Shown in pieces: positions 23,664 through 34,320 of a stretch of DNA of 64,000 nucleotides (its first letter is position 1; every line of letters starts with the position of its first letter). The stretch lies in assembly GCF_014898055.3 (NCBI RefSeq), contig NW_023604295.1:372001-436000 (forward strand). The letters run 5' to 3'. The stretch is from Talpa occidentalis (Eukaryota > Chordata > Mammalia > Eulipotyphla > Talpidae). A program made the position numbers and the translations under genes. The notes under the pieces were generated by a model. It was given only the letters and a program-made list of their open reading frames with translations. It did not search any database and had not been told where the DNA came from.

Positions 23664-23695
<32 letters not shown>

Positions 23696-24150
23696 CCTCG
23701 CCCCAAAGGAGCAGCTCGGCCCTGCTGGAGCCCGGGGTGCGTCACTGCCCTGCTCCGAACCCTCCAGCTTCCACTTTCCGGCAGTTTCTCCAGGTGGCCC
23801 ACCAGACCCCTGCCACCCCTCCCTCCGTCTCGGTCTCGGCTCCTCACCACCACACTCTGCCCCGGCCACAGCGACCCCGCCCGACGCTGCTCCTGTGTCC
23901 CTTGGCCTCCTCCCGGAGGTCCTTCGTGGACAGCCACTGCCCAACTCCCGCACCCGTCCGGGCCTGCCTGCAGACGTGGCCTGCTCCGCACGGGCAGCCC
24001 CGCCCTCCCCGGGCACACTGCCTCTCCTGCCGCACCACCTCCCCACAGCCGCCCTGGCCCTCTCTGGTGGGCTGGCTCATATCACCCAGCGCCAGGGGCG
24101 GGCTGGGCGGGCACGTACTGCCTGCCGCCTGCTGCCCCTCTCTGGAGAAA
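22261..24150. other. GC-rich stretch with one homopolymer and a balanced patch
   Basis: Balanced patches at 22980-23005 and 23095-23165 contain TTCATGAACTTCC and CAATTACCTCC, and a TATA-like GATATAAAAGCC lies at 23229-23240. A poly-C run of about 30 occupies 23667-23694. I see no exon that I would defend. A minor promoter near 23230 is possible but unsupported. Confidence 0.4.
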
Positions 24151-24705
24151 GTCTTTTCAAGTCTTTTCCGCAGTTTCTAGTTGAATTGCTCTGAATAGGT
24201 TCTCTAGAAAAGTTTTTAATTTTGATTAGGAGAAATGTGACGACTTTCCTCTGACCAATGACTTGGATGTGAAGTCCAAGAACCTTTAGCCCAGGCCTTT
24301 CCTCAAAATGTGAAAACTCCTCTTACTTTTTCTGTTGTGTGCATTTTAGAAGTGAGTTTGTGGTCCGGGTTGAGTTGATTTTTGTGTAAGGTTTGACATT
24401 TACATGGTGCTTGGTCATCCAGCAACACTTGGCGGGAAGGCTGTCCTTTGCAATTCTCAAAATCATTTGAGAAAACGATTTCTCAAGAATCATTTGGGCG
24501 TACTCTGTCTCCACCATTCCCCACACGGGGCCCTTCCCCATAGGGCTCCACTGACGTCTGCGTCTGCCCTTCTGACACCACCACACAGTCTTGATCACTG
24601 TGGCTGTGAAATAAGTCTTGAAACAGGAAGACTGACTCCTCTCATTTTACTCTTTCTTTTTGAGATTCAGCAACTCCAATTCCTTTACTTTCCATGCTTA
24701 CTTTA

Positions 24706-24746
24706 TTTTTTTAAAATTTATTTACTTATGCATAGAAGAGCTGGTC
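24706..24746 (-). mobile_element. Short SINE 3'-tail fragment
   Basis: T-rich sequence followed by AAATTTATTTACTTATGCAT and AGAAGAGCTGG interrupts the L1. It matches the reverse complement of the 3' end of the SINE copy at 24953-25226, including the variant ending in GCTCTTGTATGCAG. This is a severely 5'-truncated insertion of about 40 bp. Confidence 0.45.
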
Positions 24747-24943
24747 TATAGCTACAAAAGTTTTAGCTGTGATTGTAATAGAAATTGCATTCAACCTGTA
24801 TAATAATTTAGCTATGTTTAGTTTTCCAATTCATGAACATGGTATACCTCTCCATTTGATTTCTTTCATGGAAATTTTATATTTTTTAGTATAACATTCC
24901 TATGAGAGCATTGTTGATAGGTGTTCATATGTTCATTAACAGG

Positions 24944-25235
24944 GTATAAACAGGGGGCCTCCCTGGTAGCACAAGGGGTTAAGATGCAACCTATGAACCT
25001 GTCTGCAGCCTCTGAAGCATGAGTTGGATCCCCAGCCCGCCAGGGAGCTACCCACATGGCACAGCAGACCTCTCCTGTCTCCCCGCTGCTCCCCTCAGCA
25101 GCGTGCTTTGGTCAGTCTGCCTGTTCTGTTCCCCACTCTGTCTCTGGTGAGTCCTCTCACCCTCCACACCTCTGGCCGGCACTCCAGCTCTTGTATGCAG
25201 AAATAAATAAATCTCTTTTAAAAAGTGTATAAACA
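24944..25235 (+). mobile_element. tRNA-derived SINE with 9-bp target-site duplication
   Basis: This is a full-length plus-strand copy (body 24953-25226). It starts GGGGGCCTCCCTGGTAGCAC, has a B-box-like GTTGGATCCCC, and ends in AAATAAATAAATC plus an A-rich tail. The duplication GTATAAACA flanks it at 24944-24952 and 25227-25235. It is inserted into a minus-strand L1. The B box differs from the family's GGTTCGATCCCC, suggesting an older or different subfamily. Confidence 0.9.
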
Positions 25236-25495
25236 TAAGACTGATTTTTATTTATCTTATGTGATGCAACCTTGCCGAGCTCACGTATGACTCCTAGGAG
25301 GGTACTGTTTTCTGCAGATTCTTGGGGATTTTCATGTCATGTTCAGATAAGAACAATTTTATTTCATCATTTGTGGCCGGTGATACATAGGCTCGAACTT
25401 CCACCAGCAGGTGGAATGCGAATAGACACCCTCATCTTACTCCTGACCTTGGGGGCTCATTCAGTTTTTTTGTTATTAAGCAGGGGTTTCAGGCC

Positions 25496-26045
25496 ATGGC
25501 TCTACCCTTGCCCAGTTCCTCACAGAAGCAGCTTCCAGCCAGGTGAGCACAGAGATCCAGGCCAGCACCCTGGCATTCTGAGTGGGGTATACTCCCAGCT
25601 CAGGAAGGACTGGCAGGAGGAGAAGGGGAAGAGGGGGAATGGACAAGGTATCTGAAGAAAAAGAGCCCCTTACAAACAGAGTTCCAGAACTCTACATGGG
25701 GTGCCCTTCATCTGTTGCCAAGTTCTGAGCAACAGGTGGTGCTCGATGAGGCAAAGCCAAGCAGGGAGTTACATGCTGCACAATTTCCACCCCTTGCTAG
25801 AGGGTGGTGAGGCGTATGTAGCTTCCCGAAGCCTGAGTGGGGAGTCCCAATAAACAGACAGAGCAGAAGGGCTGTACCCCAAGGGTGGAGCTAAGTGATT
25901 CCCAGAGGAGAGTGACTGCCCAGCTGAAAACAGAACCTTGACGCCAGCTGACCCAGAGGAACTCATCGGCCTGAAGGAATGCGTTCAATACTCTAAAAAT
26001 GAAAAGTCCAGACACTTACCGTGATATTCACAATCTCTACCATCC
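25496..26045 (+). mobile_element. Unassigned repeat-like segment, possibly L1 5' UTR
   Basis: Moderate base composition and no open frame of interest. The 3' part (about 25960-26045), with GACACTTACCGTGATATTCAC and CCATCCAATTAAAAG, resembles the 5' UTR of older L1M elements. The 5' part is not recognised. Confidence 0.35.
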
Positions 26046-26530
26046 AATTAAAAGTTTGATTTTAGTAGCAACACTGGATGCAACCCAGTGCTCTTCAGTG
26101 AACAAGGAGCTGGACAAACTGGCGCAGCCATGCAGTGGAGTACTATGCAGCACTACAGAGGAGTGAAATGTTGATGGGGCAACAACCTGGAGGCACTTCA
26201 AGAACATTATACTGGGGTGGCAATGGGGGGTGTGGGGGAAGGGGAGGTAAACCCCAAAGGCCAAATTCTGTAGGATTCCACGTACTTAACATTCTCAAAA
26301 TAACCAAACTATAGAGTCAGACAGACTGGTGGTTCTGAGGGTGAGCGTTCGGCAAGACGAGCCGGAGTGACTACGAGGGCGGGGAATAGCAAGGGGCTTT
26401 TTTGTGGGGATGGGGTGATTCTGTATCTTGACCATGCTGGTGGCCCCACAAATCCATACAAGGAATAAAATGTCACAGAACTGCATACACACACGCACAT
26501 GCACACACGGAAATAGGCAGTTAAAAATAT
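26046..26530 (+). mobile_element. L1 3'-end fragment
   Basis: The segment reads along the L1 ORF2 C-terminus and 3' UTR: a 'cagtggagtactatgcagcactac' block, GATTCCACGTACTTAAC, the G-rich tract region, GATTCTGTATCTTGACC (counterpart of 'ttctgtttcttgatctggg'), and a short CA-rich stretch. The coding part is broken by stops and frameshifts. Confidence 0.75.
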
Positions 26531-26890
26531 GGTGAGAGTCGTGTCACGCCTGTGGGCCGGTGAGAGCGTGCCAGCCTGGAGCCCCTGGGTCGCTACTGTA
26601 CTAGCTATAGCGATGCTGCTACTGGGCGGACGGCACTTGGACCCCTTAGGTGATTCTGCAACATCCTGAGAGTCTATAGTTCTTCCCCCAAATAAGTTTA
26701 AAAATAAACAGGATAGAGATAAGGCAGTGTTTAGAGGGAAATTGACACATCTCATGCTACTCTCACAAAAGGAAAAATCCAAAAGCAGTATCTAACATTT
26801 TACCTTAAGAGGCTGGAAGAAAACAGCTAAGAACAGCTGAAGTCAGCAGAAGGCAGGCACTGAGGCAGGGCCCCCTTAGCTGCAAAGCCC
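26531..26890 (+). mobile_element. Decayed L1 ORF2 fragment
   Basis: The part from about 26720, with AGGCAGTGTTTAGAGGGAAA followed by CTTAAGAGGCTGGAAG, matches the L1 ORF2 segment around 'gcagtgttgagagggaaatt ... ctcaaggaactagaaaa'. The upstream half is less certain. No frame is open. Confidence 0.55.
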
Positions 26891-26926
26891 ACCCCCCCCC
26901 CTCACCCCCCCCCCCCCCCCCGCTGC
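26891..26926. repeat. Poly-C tracts
   Basis: Two long C runs are separated by CTCA. The exact length in an assembly is likely unreliable. Confidence 0.9.
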
Positions 26927-26989
26927 GGGGCCCTAGGTGCAGCGTGCCCCTGGCGCCGGCAGCCAGGAGCCTCCCTGACCTCAGTGCGT

Positions 26990-27960
26990 CCAGGCTGGGT
27001 GGGCACTTCCCTTTTATATCTGGCTCCAGGGTCCCAAGTGACCCAATCAGAGGTGAGCAAACTGAACCCGTCAGGGCTGAGCTCCCTCCAGAGCCAAAGG
27101 GGTTGTTCCGCCCGAAGCCCAGCCTCAGGGAGGGCAGCCCGGGCGGGACCTGGCTGGAGAATGGACTGAGGGGTGGAGCACCAAGCAGACGGGGACTGGG
27201 CACCCCTGGCATCTGCAGCTCAGTTATGAAGCCCAACCCGGTACTGGTCAGGCTGGGCACACTGTGCGGCTTCCAATCAGAGCGCGCATGAGTGTCAGTC
27301 AACTAACACGGAGCAATCAGGTTTGAAAGGCAGGCACCCTGGAGAGTATGTGTAAGAAGCGCAACCTCTGCACGGGTCAGGCTGGGCACACTGGTGCAGT
27401 GACTGGAGTTTCATGAGTGCCAATCAACTAAAAGGGCCAATCAGGTTTGAAAGACAGGCACCCTGGAGAGTATATAAGTCAGGCTCCAGCCAGCTTGGAG
27501 GGCGTCTGGCAGACTCCTTTGGACTCTCCCGGAGCCCTTGGTTGGGCACTGAAGGTCCACTGAAGCCTGGCATGTTGGCGAAGACCTGACCTGCGACTGC
27601 TGAGGGGCCGCATGGGCCCTGTGCTAGGCGTCCCTGAGAGAGCTGGCTGCTGACGGCTGGGTGCCCGGCCCCTCTGAGAGCTGTAACATGGGTCCTGCCT
27701 CTGGTGCCTCCGGCTCCACCCCCGCACCGTGGCCTTTGGTGCTGTCCGGTACAGTGTCCCATGCTGCCCGGCCTGGCCTTCAGATTGATATTGTTGACTG
27801 CTCTGGTGCCACCTTCACAGAGACCTTGGAAACCTTTGATTTTGTGAGTGCTGGCCTTCATGAAATCTGACCTTTGACTTTTGTGACCTTTGACCCTCAA
27901 ACCATTGCTGCTGCTTCTGGTCCTGCCTCTATTGCTTATGTTCTCTCTCTCCCTCCCATC
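26990..27960 (+). promoter_or_regulatory. LTR-like promoter block with duplicated CCAAT/TATA modules
   Basis: An imperfect tandem duplication of about 125 bp (27247-27376 and 27377-27495) contains GGTCAGGCTGGGCACACTG, CCAAT motifs (27273, 27419, 27437; a further CCAAT at 27043), GGTTTGAAAG and GGAGAGTAT. In the second unit the last word becomes a good TATA box, TATATAAG at 27471-27478; in the first it is degraded. Transcription would be expected to start near 27500. Downstream lies a 60-codon frame from an ATG at 27688 in strong context (AACATGG), ending near 27870. The architecture resembles an LTR U3 with enhancer repeats, but I cannot place TG/CA termini or a target-site duplication and do not recognise the family. 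It could instead be a single-copy promoter. Confidence 0.45.
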
Positions 27961-27999
27961 TGGAACTAAACCTTGTCATTGTTGAACCCCGCACCCGAG

Positions 28000-28990
28000 T
28001 CACGCAGCATTGCTAGGATGCTAATTCTCTCTGAATTCATCTACAAATTCACAGTAATCTTTAACAAAACTCAACAGAACTATTGGAAGAAGTTGAGAAG
28101 GTCAATTCTAACAAACTTCATAAAAAATCAGCCTCTGCAGCACCGGTTCAATCCCCAGCCATCAGGCGAGGTTCCCACATGGCGAGCCGCAGACCTCTCC
28201 TGCCGCGCCCGCTGCTCCCCTCAGCAGTGTATTTCATCAGGCTGCCTGTTCTGTTCCCCGCTCTGTCTCTGGTGGATCCTCTCACCCTCCTGCACATCTG
28301 GCCCGTACCCCAGTTCTTGTACAAATAAATAAATAAATCTTTTTTTAAAAATCCTAGAACAGTCACAACTATATTGAATAAGAAGAAAGTTGGAGGACTT
28401 AGTTTACTTGATTTCAAATATTCACTAGTCTAGCAGAGCATGACACCAACGTGAGGATGGGAGGTAGCTAGGACAATCTAAACATAAACCCAAGCACATG
28501 GGATCAGTTGGTTTTCAGTAAAGGCGCAAAGGTATTTCAACGAGGAAAGGACCGTTTCTCCAACAAACTGGATATCCACACAAAAAAAGAATCCTCAATT
28601 TCCTAATATCATCACAAAAACTGACCTAGACATGAAAACTAAACTGATGAAATTATTAGAATAAAAAAAAGGAGATGACCCTTCTGACCTTGGGGTGGAG
28701 GAGGCCTTCGGGGCAACACTGAAGGAATAAACCAATCAAATAAGAATCATTTCTATTTCATCAAAAATTAAAATTCTGCTCTTTGAAAGACACTGTTAAC
28801 AAAATGAAAAATTGACAGAATGGAAAAATATTTTACACACACATGTCTGGAGAAAGGCCAGTATTCATACCATACCAAAAAACACAACTGTAACTCAATA
28901 ATAAGGAAACAACAGCCCAACTAAAAATAGCACAGTTTCGACATGTAACACAGAAAAGGCGTCCAGAGCTGAGAGGCCTATGGATAGACG
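28000..28990 (+). mobile_element. L1 ORF2 fragment, plus strand, with nested SINE
   Basis: Flanking the SINE, the sequence follows the L1 ORF2 C-terminal half: GAACTATTGGAAGAAGTTGA, then after the SINE a GGAGGACTTAGTTTACTTGA block, CATAAACCCAAGCACATGG, CAACAAACTGGATATCCAC, TTCTGACCTTGGGGTGGAGG, CATCAAAAATTAAAATTCTG and GACACTGTTAACAAAATG. Stops and indels break every frame. It is a dead copy of an older L1. Confidence 0.88.
28121..28346 (+). mobile_element. 5'-truncated tRNA-derived SINE
   Basis: The head is missing. The copy starts inside the tRNA-like region with GCCTCTGCAGCACCGGTTCA, keeps the B box (GGTTCAATCCCC), and ends with AAATAAATAAATAAATC and a T/A tail. A short TAAAAA(A)TC repeat on both sides is a plausible target-site duplication. 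It lies within L1 sequence. Confidence 0.85.
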
Positions 28991-30119
28991 CGACCATCTT
29001 TGGTCCTCAGGACAACAAAAGCTAAAGCCCCCGTGGAGCCGGACATGCGTCCAGCAGGACTGCGAGGTACACAGGGAGCAGCAGCAGGGAGCGGGGGCCG
29101 TCGGAGCAGCCAGAGGGAGTGCCAGGTCTTCACCAGCTCTGGAAGACGGGGTGGCAGACCCTTAGCAAGCCCCTCGCCAGACGCCACCCCACCCTTCACC
29201 CCCATGTCCCCCAAGGGTACGACGGCACATCCCACACACAGCCCCACAGGCCCCACGGCGTCCACGGCAGCTTCTCTGCACAGCCACACATGCAGCCCCG
29301 CGCAGGCGGACAGAGCCGCCACTGCCGAAACACAACTCAGCGACAACAAGGCCTGAAACCTCGACTCAGCCCAGGTGAGGCTGAAGCTTCTCAGCGCCAA
29401 GAGAAGGCAGCAGCAGCCCAGCAGATTCTCACAGCTGGAATTCCAGGAAAGCAAACCCAGCGTCAGAGGCAAGACCTGAGTGGGGAGCGCCAGACCCTGA
29501 GGCCCAGCCGAGCCCTGCCATGTGCTCCCGTCCACGGCCCGCAGAGAGGCCAGCCTGCCTGCCCGTGCGGCTGCAGTCAAGGGGCCCAGCTGCCGGGGAG
29601 CATGCAGCGTTTAATATAAATTGCAAAAATCGTGTTTGTGAAACCGCCAAAGCAATAAAGACCATCTGAATGACAGTTCCGCACAGTGGGCAGGAAGGCC
29701 CGGCTCTGAGACCCGGCTGGGGACGGCCAGCCCCGCACAGGGGCTCTGTGGAGGGAAGCAACATGCAGCGCGGTTTCCAGTCACCAGGCCTGGGCCAGAC
29801 TGGACACCAGCATCCCCGGCACAGGTCCGATTCCCCCATTAGCCAAGTGCTAAATTCTGGGACTGTCCTGAGGTCAGGGACTGGGGCCGCGAGATGCACG
29901 GAAATCTCCCCGGCATGTCGGGGACAGAGTGGCAGCAAAGAAAGTGCACCTTCCACCTCACACACACCACCTGGCAGGCCTGCACCTGCCCACCTGGCAG
30001 GAGATAAAGAACTCACCTTAAATCTTCAGCTGGATGAACCCTCAGGACTGAAGAGAAAGGAACCTCTAAGGAGCTCCACCAAGAACCAGGAAGGTCACTC
30101 GGAAGATAAGGGTCAAATC
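28991..30119. other. Mixed-composition stretch, nothing assigned
   Basis: Moderately GC-rich sequence with an AT patch at 29607-29665. Open frames on both strands are unremarkable. I see no convincing exon or repeat family. Confidence 0.4.
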
Positions 30120-30330
30120 AGAGGTGTCTAAACAATGTCCTTGGGTCTACTTGGAAAAACTGTCCAGCAGTTACTGCTGGCAACAGACAACGCACTGGCC
30201 CTGCTCGCAGAACCCCACGTCTGGGATAGAAGCGAAAAAAGAAAAGACGCTACGAGAACAGTCCCAGGAGCCTCATTCTTAGCCCCAAACTGGAGACGCT
30301 GAACTGGCCAGCGGGATGCCTGCCCGAGAC
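30120..30330 (+). mobile_element. Decayed L1 ORF2 3' fragment
   Basis: Ordered landmarks GGAAAAACTGTCCAGCAGTT (counterpart of 'ggaaaacagtttggcagtt') and CATTCTTAGCCCCAAACTGG (counterpart of 'tattcatagccaaaaactgg') indicate the L1 region just before the ORF2 stop. It is strongly diverged. Confidence 0.5.
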
Positions 30331-31029
30331 GAGGGCAGCTGAAAGTGGAAAAGGCTAAAAGCCAAAAGCAGCGCTACAGCTGAACCCACACTATGGGGGG
30401 TTCAGCCCCCCGAGGCCACCCGATGGCACAGGGTGGGGTCCATGGGCCTCCCCTGCGGCTGCATGAGGCCTCGGCCCCGGGAACAGCCACCGCGGGTTCG
30501 TCTCACCCACAGGAGACAGAGCTCACTGTGGCCCCAAGGGGCGGCCGCCTCGCCCCAGAGAGCCCCCCAGAAGCATGAGTGGAGCACCGGCCACCCGTCA
30601 GCATGCTGGGCAGTACTGGCCAGGGGGGATGGTCACCACTGGTCCCCAAGACACCCAGTGCTCGCGGCTCCTTGTGAGAGGCCGGGCGACACCAGCAACA
30701 AACGGCTCTTTGTGAGTTGCTGAGTGACCCCAACAACAAACAGCTCTGAGACACCAGGCCAGGGCCGTGGGGTCCCTTCAGGGGGTGGAGAGTCAGGACC
30801 GAGGCCCCGTCTCTGACAAGGTCTTTGGTGTCTCTTCCTCGGAGGCCGGCGGCTGCTCTTCTTTCTCCAGAGGCCGGAGCGGAGTCTTCCCCTTGCGCCT
30901 TCAGAGGCGGGAATGCCGTTCTCGGGCACCCTCCGCCCTCTCCCAGGGCCTCTCTCGGGCGTCCCCCTACAATTCGGATTAGACCTTTTTCCAATCCCGT
31001 GGCTGACTGGACCGTTCAGCACCCATCAG
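30331..31029. other. GC-rich stretch, nothing assigned
   Basis: A direct repeat with GACACCAGCAACAAACGGCTC and GACCCCAACAACAAACAGCTC lies at 30688-30746 and includes a repeated TTTGTGAGTTGCTGAGTGACC-like block. I recognise neither a gene nor a repeat family. A retroviral R/U5-like segment is conceivable near 30820 (GGTGTCTCTTCCTCGG) but unsupported. Confidence 0.35.
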
Positions 31030-31530
31030 CTCGGAGCCCGCACCTGATCGGTCCGTTCTGCCGTCCCGCAGCGAGCGCAAAGGGGCTGCGGGCGGAGGGG
31101 CCACAGCGGGGGACAGCGCCCGGCTCGGGCGGCCTCAGCGGGCCCCGGCGGGCGCGGCCGTTGAGCTCGGGAGCCCCGAGGCGTCGGGCACGTCCAGCAC
31201 GTCCAGCTCGGGCGTGGGCTGCCGGCCGCGGCCGGGTCCGCTGTCCTCTCACGGCCCTGCACACACCGGGCTCAGCTCCCCAGGGCCCGATGCCCAGTGT
31301 GGCGTCCGACTGGCCGGCAGGCGCAGAGCGGGCGGCTCGGCTCCGACGGCGGCAGGACGGGCCCGCGTCCACGGACCGCCCGGGTGGCGGGAGACGAGGC
31401 CACTCCCGCCCCGGCCCGCCCGCCCCACATCCCGCTCTCCCCCGCAGGCCGGGCCGGACACCCGAGGGAGACGCGGAAAGCTGGAGGCCGGGGCGGTGGC
31501 CAGGGGGCCAGGAGGGCAGACCCTGGGGCC
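31030..31530. promoter_or_regulatory. CpG-rich patch, possible weak CpG island
   Basis: Dense CpG over about 500 bp, with GC content well above that of the adjacent AT-richer blocks. There is no TATA box and no clear CCAAT box; an upstream CCAAT at 30990 (TTTCCAATCCCG) is the only one. No donor site stands out. It may be an orphan island. Confidence 0.35.
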
Positions 31531-33639
31531 CAAAGGCAGCAGCAGCAGCGATGCCACCCCCAGCAACACCAGCCTCGCGCGGCGACGCAAGGATGTGAGA
31601 GGAGCGTCCAGAACTTTCTGGACAAACACCCAGCCCTGTACCCATCAGGGAGGTGCTCGCGCCCTGTCCTCGCCGCGCTGGGGCTGCCTGCCGTGACCAC
31701 CACCGTGACCACCACCGCAGAGGCTGGGCCCGAGGGGGGCGGGGGCCGTGCCCTATGAATTATTCACCCCCAAAGCACTTCAGGGTGAAGCAACACCACG
31801 GCCTGCAGAGCTCTGCTCCAGATGCCCCCCCAGCTGCCCCCACACTCCCCGAGGGGCGCTCCTCCTCGAGGCGTCATCTATTGCAGGCCAGCCGCCCAGC
31901 ACAAGGGAGGCTTCTTTTTTCCCGTGAGGAATCGGAAGAGACTCTTTCTGGGTGAGCACAGGAAGGCAGGAAGGGGGCGGGCATGGGGGGGCCTCCCCCC
32001 CAAAGAAACAGTCACTCCCCGAGGTTCGGCTCAGAAACAGTTCTCTGCGTTCTTTGGCATTAAACTCGCACCTCAGGGGAGACGAACTAAGACAAATGGA
32101 CCTTGGGGGGGGTCACCCACAGACCATCGCCGGCCACTGGTGGCAAGGACCCGCAGAGCGCTGGAGACAACCGGGGAGCCCCTCGCGGCTGAGCAAGCCC
32201 ACACCCAGCCCAGCTCAGGGAGAGCAGAGGGGCTGGCGCGGCCACGGAGCGCCGGTGACCCGCTGCCCTGGCCAGCCCAGGGGCCCTCGACCGTCCGGAG
32301 CGCCTGGAGGCGGCCCGGAAACGTGGGGCTTGGTGAGCGGCAAGCCGCCCTCTGCGCCCGGAGCAGGGAGGCAGGCTGACCTGCCCGGAGACCCCGGTGC
32401 ACCAGGCGCCCGGCTTAGGGAGGGTTGGCTGCGCCCGTGGTGGGGGGGGAAGCACGGGCCTCCCCCACTCCCCCCGCGCCTCCAAGGCACCCTCGGGGGA
32501 GAGCCCGGGAGAGGATTCTGGGCAGAGGCGGGCATGCGGGCAGCAGGGGCAGTGGGGAGGAGTTACAGCTCCTGGTGGCGAAACAGAGCCAAGGAGACAG
32601 GACCCTCAAGACCCGAAGTCAGGCAGTGGCCACCCGGACAAGCCCAGGCCTCCCGGCGGCTGGCAGCCCCCCAAGGAGGAGCAGGACGGCCCCAGGAGTG
32701 AGGTGGGGGTACGAGGACAAGCCGAGGCAGGGAGCACGCGGGTCGGATCACGCCCCGCAGCGGGAGGGAACTGGACCTGGCCAAGCCGAGGCCCCATGTG
32801 AGCCCACGGGTGCGGCCCCGCTCCTGGCCCGGCCCCGACCCACCAGCCTGGCCACGCTGGCTGCCGTTGCCCGCGGGCAGCACCCACTAGGCCCCCCAGC
32901 CCCTGCGCCCTGGCCTGGCCCCGCCCTAAATCCGCACGCCCTCCCCACCCCGCTCAAGTCCTGCGCTGAGTTCTCACCGACACCCTCTTGTCTTGCCACC
33001 CACGGCTTCCCATGGGGCTTGGTGCCCCTGCCCCAGTCCAGGTGCCAGGTGACTTCCCGGCCATCTCCGTGCGGCTCAAGGCTGCAGCGTGTCGCCAGGT
33101 CGGCTCTGGGCACGTCCCCTCTCAGAACGGGAGGTTCCAGAGCGCTGTCCCCGCCAGCTCCACACCCATGGTGCGGGCAGCAGGTGTGGTGGGCTAGTTC
33201 AGCTGGACCTCAGGGGACATCCGGGCCTCCCTCTGCGGCCAGGGCCCGGGAGCAGGGGCACAGGCGTCTGTCTGCCACGCAGGGCGCTGTCTAGCCGTTC
33301 TCTCACTTGCCCCTCGGACAGGAGCACATGTCCCCAGGAGTATGGGCAGCTGTGCGCTCACACCTGGTCAGCATGCCCACCTGGAGACTCGGCCAGGCCG
33401 GGCCCGAGTGGCCGAGCAGAGGAGAGCTGACCGCAGACAGGAGCGTGCAAGGGCTGCTGTGAAGGCACCAATACTCGGGGCTGAATCACAGAAGGAGCTG
33501 AAGTTACCTTCAGTGATCCAGGAGCCGGGAGCTGAAGGCAGAGAGCGGAAGGGTGAGTCAGACTCTGAGAAACAGGCCTCCTCTGAGCGCTGATGACGGA
33601 CGTGTCCAGGGAGCAGAGCAGCCCTCCCAGCCCGCAGTG
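31531..33639. other. GC-rich stretch, no supported gene
   Basis: Both strands have long biased open frames. An AT-richer patch occurs at 31757-31790. I see nothing else to assign. Confidence 0.4.
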
Positions 33640-34320
33640 CGTCTGTCCATCTGCCCCCTTGGGCCTACCCAGGGATAAAGGTGGCGCCTCTCAGACTGCA
33701 GGACCTTAGAGACACCAAAGTAAAACGTCTCCAAAAAGGATACGATCAGCTGAAGTCTCGAAGCAGTCCTCAAAATAATCTGCGAATTATTCTACAATGT
33801 CTAGCACACACAAAGGTATAAGACACCAAGAGCTGGAAAGCAGAAATCGCAGAAAACAAAAACAGATCCACAGAGACATGACAAATTCGAATTACCCAAC
33901 ACAGACTATGACAACCACACTTACACCAGGACAAAACAAAGCCCCCGGTTCAAAATGGGCAAAGCAAAACACAGACACGACCTCAGTGCCCTGGGGCGGC
34001 AGGCGCAGCGCCCAGCGGGGCAGACCAGCACCCATGAAATCCCCCACTTGTGACACCATGGATGGGGGTCGCGGTCAGTGAAGTAGGACGACAGGAAAAG
34101 GACAAACGCTGGACAGTCTCCCTCGTGTGTGGAATACACAGGAGCAAAGCAAAGGACACACGAAAGGAAGGAAGCCGCAGACCCTGGCGATGGCGCGCTG
34201 GCAGGTGGGGCGGCCGGTGCCGAGGCCCGAGGAGGTGGCCGAGGTGTGGCCTGTGCGGTGACTGAGCTATAAAGCGGCACACGAGACCGTCATAAACCTG
34301 AATCACCCCAATTAAAAACA
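33640..34320 (+). mobile_element. Old L1 fragments (5' UTR-like, then 3' end)
   Basis: The region 33770-33920 resembles an L1M 5' UTR (GGAAAGCAGAAATCGCAG, CAGATCCACAGAGACATGAC). From about 34020 the sequence follows an L1 3' end: CTTGTGACACCATGGATGGG, GTCAGTGAAGTAGGACGAC, TGTGTGGAATACAC, a GC-drifted middle, and a terminal CCCCAATTAAAAACAA. At least two separate pieces are joined. No frame is intact. Confidence 0.65.

Larger units (their letters stand above)
24160..25495 (-). mobile_element. L1 ORF2 fragment, minus strand, split by SINEs
   Basis: Read on the minus strand, this is the reverse-transcriptase part of L1 ORF2. On the plus strand the diagnostic reverse-complement words are CAGTCTTGATCACTGTGGCTG (24590 region), GAAATTGCATTCAACCTGTA, CCAATTCATGAACATGGTAT, CTGATTTTTATTTATCTTATG, GATGCAACCTTGCCGAGCTC and CATTCAGTTTTTTTGTTATT. 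All frames are broken. It is interrupted by a complete SINE at 24953-25226 and by a short SINE tail near 24706-24746, so it predates both. Confidence 0.85.

Noticed and set aside
24404..24751. Open frame in the AT-rich block
   Set aside because: It lies in reverse-oriented L1 ORF2 sequence with a SINE tail fragment and is an antisense fragment of a dead LINE.
25408..25421. CTCF-like word CCAGCAGGTGGAAT
   Set aside because: It deviates at the critical GGC position and lies in decayed L1 sequence.
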